A stretch of 16,950 nucleotides of DNA. It comes from DATLHO01 sp035539855 (lineage in GTDB: Bacteria > Bacteroidota > Ignavibacteria > OLB7). Made by a program: the position numbers and the translations under genes. The stretch is from positions 1 through 16,950 of the forward strand of contig DATLHO010000332.1 of assembly GCA_035539855.1 (NCBI GenBank), given 5' to 3'. Under the pieces are notes generated by a model, which saw only the letters and a list, made by a program, of their open reading frames with translations, searched no databases and had not been told where the DNA came from. How positions within the stretch are numbered: the stretch's first letter is position 1; the number at the start of each line of letters is the position of its first letter. Below are positions 14,319 through 16,950 of the stretch, one piece after another.

Positions 14319-16313
14319 CTAGGGTCTCCGAACAGGTGTGCGCACCTCGATCACGACGGTTCTGCAATGCGAGCGACCCTCGGGAGTGTCGTAGGGAAAC
14401 CGCTCGCGCTCTCCGCCGCTCTGACTGACGATGATCGTCGCGCCTCTCGGCGCAAGCTCGCGCAGCAGGCGCGCGGTCTCGCTCGCGCGACGCATTGCGA
14501 GATCCCGGTTGTGCGACTCGAGTCCGAGCGAGTCGGTGTATCCGGTGATCGTGACCACCGAGCGGGGATCGACACCGGTCGCCGCGATCGCCCGCAGCAG
14601 CTCGAGGTCGGCCGGACTCACGTTCGGACTGTCGAAGTTGAACAGCAGCAGCGAGTAGCTCGCGATCACCGAATCGTTCTCGCGATGCTCGAGTGTCTGC
14701 TGCACCGTACGGTACTCGACGCGGATGTCGAACGGCTCGGTCGCCACGCGCTGTCCCGTGCTGTCCTCGACGTCGAGCCGGTACGCCAGGCGCATGGGAA
14801 TCGTCGGCAGCTCGCGACGCCCGCTGCGCCAGTCCCACACGATCGAATCCGGCGGAGCTCCTTCGCCCTCGAACCGGCGCCAGAGCGTCGTGTCCTCGAC
14901 GACGTCGAGACGCCAGCGGAGCACGCCCGCCTCGGCCTCGGCTCGCGGATAGAAGACGACGCTCGGCGGCGTCGCCGTGCGCTGGATGTGCAGCCGGATC
15001 ACCGGACCGGTGATGTTCGGATCGGACGGCTCGAGCTGCGCACGCGCGTTCTCCTCGAATCCCTCCTCGACCGACTCGCGAGCCGGACTCGGCGGCAGCG
15101 CCCCGCCGGTCGTGTGCACGCGCCGCGCCTCGATGCCCCACGTCTCGACAAGATAGCGCCGGATTGCCTCCGCTCTGCCCCGCGCGAGCGTCGCTCCGCC
15201 GCTCTCACGACCGTTGCGATAGCCGTTGATCGCGAGCGTCGCCGAGGGTGTGTTCTTCATTCGAAGCCCGACGATGTTTAGCAGGTCGTAGTACGCCTCC
15301 AGCGCGCTTCCGACGAGGCTCTGCGTGGAGAACAGGCTGGCCGTCGAGTCATTGAGCAGGTGGTAGCGCGGTGGGATCGTCGAGCTTCCCTCGTCGAAGA
15401 ACACCTGATTGAGCAGCGCGAGCGCCTCGGTCGAATCGTACTCGTCGACGCGCACCTCGACGACTGCGGGACTGGTCGTGATCGCCGGACGGAGGATCGG
15501 CACGCGCGCGATGACCGGAGTGTCGACCGGGCGCACCGGCTCCGGCGTCTCGAGGATGTCGAAGCGCAGCGTCGCGCCCGCGGCCAGGCGCACGCGGCGC
15601 CACGGCATCGTCGCGGCGAGACTCGTGATCGGCATCGCGACCGAGAGCTCCGGCACGAGCCACGATCGGCTCGAGATCGGAAGCCGCCATCCGACCGACG
15701 CCAGCGCGCCGACGCTCACTGCGGATGCCTCGACGAGATCCCCGGTTCGAATCTCCGCGACACGTTGTCCGCGGAGCAGCAGCGTCGACGGGCTCACCGC
15801 CTCCTGCTGGAACGTCTCCTCGCCCGCGATCTGTCGCGCGAGCTCGAGCCCCGCGGCGATCTCCAGGCGCGAGCCCGGATCGAAGCGCGCCAGGAGCGCG
15901 CCGGTGATGCTCGTGCGATCGAAGAGCAGGACGTGGTCGTAGACGCCCTCGACGACGACGCCCGACTCGCCACGCAGCAGCAGCGGGTAGTTGCTGCGCT
16001 TGCGCAGCTCGCCCGATTCGACAGCGAGACCAAGGCGTGCCTGCAGCGACCACGTCGATGAGAGCGGTCGCTCGACGAGCAGAGCGCCGGCGAACGAAGA
16101 TCCCGATCCGGCTCGCAGTGAATCGCAGTCGACGAGCTCGGGAATGACGACCTCGCCAAGCTCGAACGATCCACCGCCGGAGAGCGCGGCGCCGATCGAC
16201 AGCAGTCGCGGTGGAGCGCTCGTATCGGTCTGGGCGGAAACGGCGATGGCCATGCAGAGGAGCATGGCCAACGCCGTGAACATCGTTCGATATGTCGCGA
16301 AGGGGCGCAGCAC
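14319..16313 (-). CDS. Outer-membrane protein with two OmpA-like (peptidoglycan-associating) domains
   Basis: A 664-residue envelope protein. Residues 1-27 form a signal peptide (Arg3 and Arg9, hydrophobic 11-25, cleavage at VSA-Q). Residues 35-250 look like an outer-membrane barrel or beta-rich domain. A first OmpA-like domain covers about 302-402 and a second about 555-657. The second has the canonical peptidoglycan-binding pattern GYTD (Asp594) plus NRDLAMRRA (Arg609). The first has GYRN, with Asn367 in place of the Asp. Between them (about 465-535) is a FlgD/Ig-like segment with IVWDWRSG. The GTG at 16313 is preferred because it provides the basic n-region and has GAGG just upstream; ATG at 16283 would start in the hydrophobic core. 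It ends 3 bp before the giant T9SS protein, so the two are surely co-transcribed. Likely role: anchoring the outer membrane to the wall and possibly serving the surface protein. Confidence 0.88.
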   Translation of the reverse strand: MLRPFATYRTMFTALAMLLCMAIAVSAQTDTSAPPRLLSIGAALSGGGSFELGEVVIPELVDCDSLRAGSGSSFAGALLVERPLSSTWSLQARLGLAVESGELRKRSNYPLLLRGESGVVVEGVYDHVLLFDRTSITGALLARFDPGSRLEIAAGLELARQIAGEETFQQEAVSPSTLLLRGQRVAEIRTGDLVEASAVSVGALASVGWRLPISSRSWLVPELSVAMPITSLAATMPWRRVRLAAGATLRFDILETPEPVRPVDTPVIARVPILRPAITTSPAVVEVRVDEYDSTEALALLNQVFFDEGSSTIPPRYHLLNDSTASLFSTQSLVGSALEAYYDLLNIVGLRMKNTPSATLAINGYRNGRESGGATLARGRAEAIRRYLVETWGIEARRVHTTGGALPPSPARESVEEGFEENARAQLEPSDPNITGPVIRLHIQRTATPPSVVFYPRAEAEAGVLRWRLDVVEDTTLWRRFEGEGAPPDSIVWDWRSGRRELPTIPMRLAYRLDVEDSTGQRVATEPFDIRVEYRTVQQTLEHRENDSVIASYSLLLFNFDSPNVSPADLELLRAIAATGVDPRSVVTITGYTDSLGLESHNRDLAMRRASETARLLRELAPRGATIIVSQSGGERERFPYDTPEGRSHCRTVVIEVRTPVRRP

Positions 16314-16367
16314 CGTGCCTCGTTGAAAGGTCGCGCAAGATACGACCGGAGGCGGGCCGATGAGAGT

Positions 16368-16950
16368 CTACTTGCCGCTGTCCGGCGGCGTCTTCCGGTC
16401 GCCGGCCTGCGTCTTCGGGTCGTGCTTGATCGTGGCGCCAGGGTCACTCGGGTCGAGCGTGAGGGGCGGCCGCTGTGCGGCGGCCGGCGTATCATCGGAA
16501 CGCCCGACTCCTCCATTACGGCTCGATCGTGCACTCGAGGCGGCAGCGCCGCGCACGCGGTCCGTCGACGACGGCACGCCGGTCGACGACGCATCGGTCG
16601 ACGAGGCGGCATCGGGCGTCTGGCCGCCGGCCTGCTCGGTCGCGCGCGAAGGATCGACTGGAGTCGAGCTCGTCGGTGCAGTGCGAACCGTCGGCTGCGG
16701 ACGCTCGGTCACGTCGTCGCCGGTCATCGAGTTGTAGAGGACGAAGCCCGCGCCGCCGACCGCGAGCACACCGACGACACTGGCGACCTTGCCGAGCAGC
16801 GAGAAGCCAATGCCGTGTCCGGCGATCTCGGCGATCGTGCCGAGCGCGGCGCCGAGGACGATCTTGTCGAGCTTCGACGACGTCTCGATCGTCTCGGCCT
16901 CCTCGATCATCAGCGCCTGGATGTTGCCATGCTGCTCGTACAGCGTTCGG
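16368..16950 (-). CDS. Predicted single-pass membrane protein with long Ser/Thr/Pro-rich tail (5' end outside the window)
   Basis: The frame is open to the window edge, and the residues before the first internal Met at 16910 (LYEQHGNIQAL, then MIEEAETIETSSKLDK) read as continuous protein, so the start probably lies beyond 16950. The visible 194 codons have an amphipathic N-terminal part, a Gly/Ala-rich hydrophobic region (KIVLGAALGTIAEIAGHGIG and then VASVVGVLAVGGAGFVLY, the likely membrane helix), and a roughly 120-residue low-complexity tail rich in Ser, Thr, Pro and Ala that ends at TAG. No enzymatic domain is recognisable. It is 54 bp upstream of the OmpA-type gene on the same strand and may be its operon partner. 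Function unknown. Confidence 0.6.
   Translation of the reverse strand, partial: RTLYEQHGNIQALMIEEAETIETSSKLDKIVLGAALGTIAEIAGHGIGFSLLGKVASVVGVLAVGGAGFVLYNSMTGDDVTERPQPTVRTAPTSSTPVDPSRATEQAGGQTPDAASSTDASSTGVPSSTDRVRGAAASSARSSRNGGVGRSDDTPAAAQRPPLTLDPSDPGATIKHDPKTQAGDRKTPPDSGK

Noticed and set aside
13642..15141. 499-codon minus-strand frame bridging the OmpA and giant genes
   Set aside because: It overlaps two well-supported genes in another frame and has low-information Arg/Ala composition.
1..16950. tRNA, rRNA, riboswitch, transposase, phage or toxin-antitoxin genes
   Set aside because: No cloverleaf-like segment, rRNA block, known riboswitch core or relevant protein motif was seen on either strand by reading; short or divergent RNAs could be missed without a covariance search.

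Overview
The window is a GC-rich stretch of a bacterial chromosome in which every convincing gene lies on the minus strand. Three proteins end in Por/type IX secretion (T9SS) sorting domains. There is also a lipoprotein resembling DUF6252, an OmpA-type envelope protein, an SBBP-propeller/choice-of-anchor-D giant protein, and a proposed anti-sigma protein with a beta-barrel-like C-terminus. This combination points to the Bacteroidota/Chlorobiota (FCB) superphylum, probably a high-GC lineage of the Kapabacteria or Ignavibacteria type. That placement is inference from gene content. I see no rRNA, tRNA, CRISPR, transposase or phage gene.

Layout in the direction of transcription (high to low coordinates). 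Block A (16950-6362) starts with the 3' part of a single-pass membrane protein that runs off the window. It is followed by a double-OmpA-domain outer-membrane protein, then, after only 3 bp, a 1661-residue T9SS-exported surface protein (secretion signal, DUF7948-like domain, seven SBBP propeller repeats, seven ASH/choice-of-anchor-D-like domains, a cohesin-like domain and a sorting domain). After these come a long-chain acyl-CoA synthetase and a secreted LamG-domain protein. The block closes with a perfect 15-bp hairpin that looks like a terminator.

Block B (6334-14) opens with an ECF sigma factor and a membrane protein whose N-terminus resembles an anti-sigma domain. That protein carries one transmembrane helix, a long low-complexity linker and a C-terminal outer-membrane-barrel-like domain, so it may span the whole envelope. 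Next are a lipoprotein 17 bp downstream, a T9SS cargo protein, a decayed second copy of the lipoprotein's 3' end, and another T9SS cargo protein built of BNR/Asp-box repeats. Block B reads as an ECF-controlled surface module in which the pair lipoprotein + T9SS cargo was probably duplicated once and one lipoprotein copy then lost.

The most unusual stretch is the 547-bp gap at 1367-1913. It holds the lipoprotein fossil (1593-1685), a 57-nt uninterrupted pyrimidine tract with an exact internal duplication (1712-1768), and an 88-bp inverted repeat (1789-1876) that has the form of a REP/MITE-like dispersed element. A second small repeat, five 7-bp units, lies directly upstream of the proposed anti-sigma start codon.
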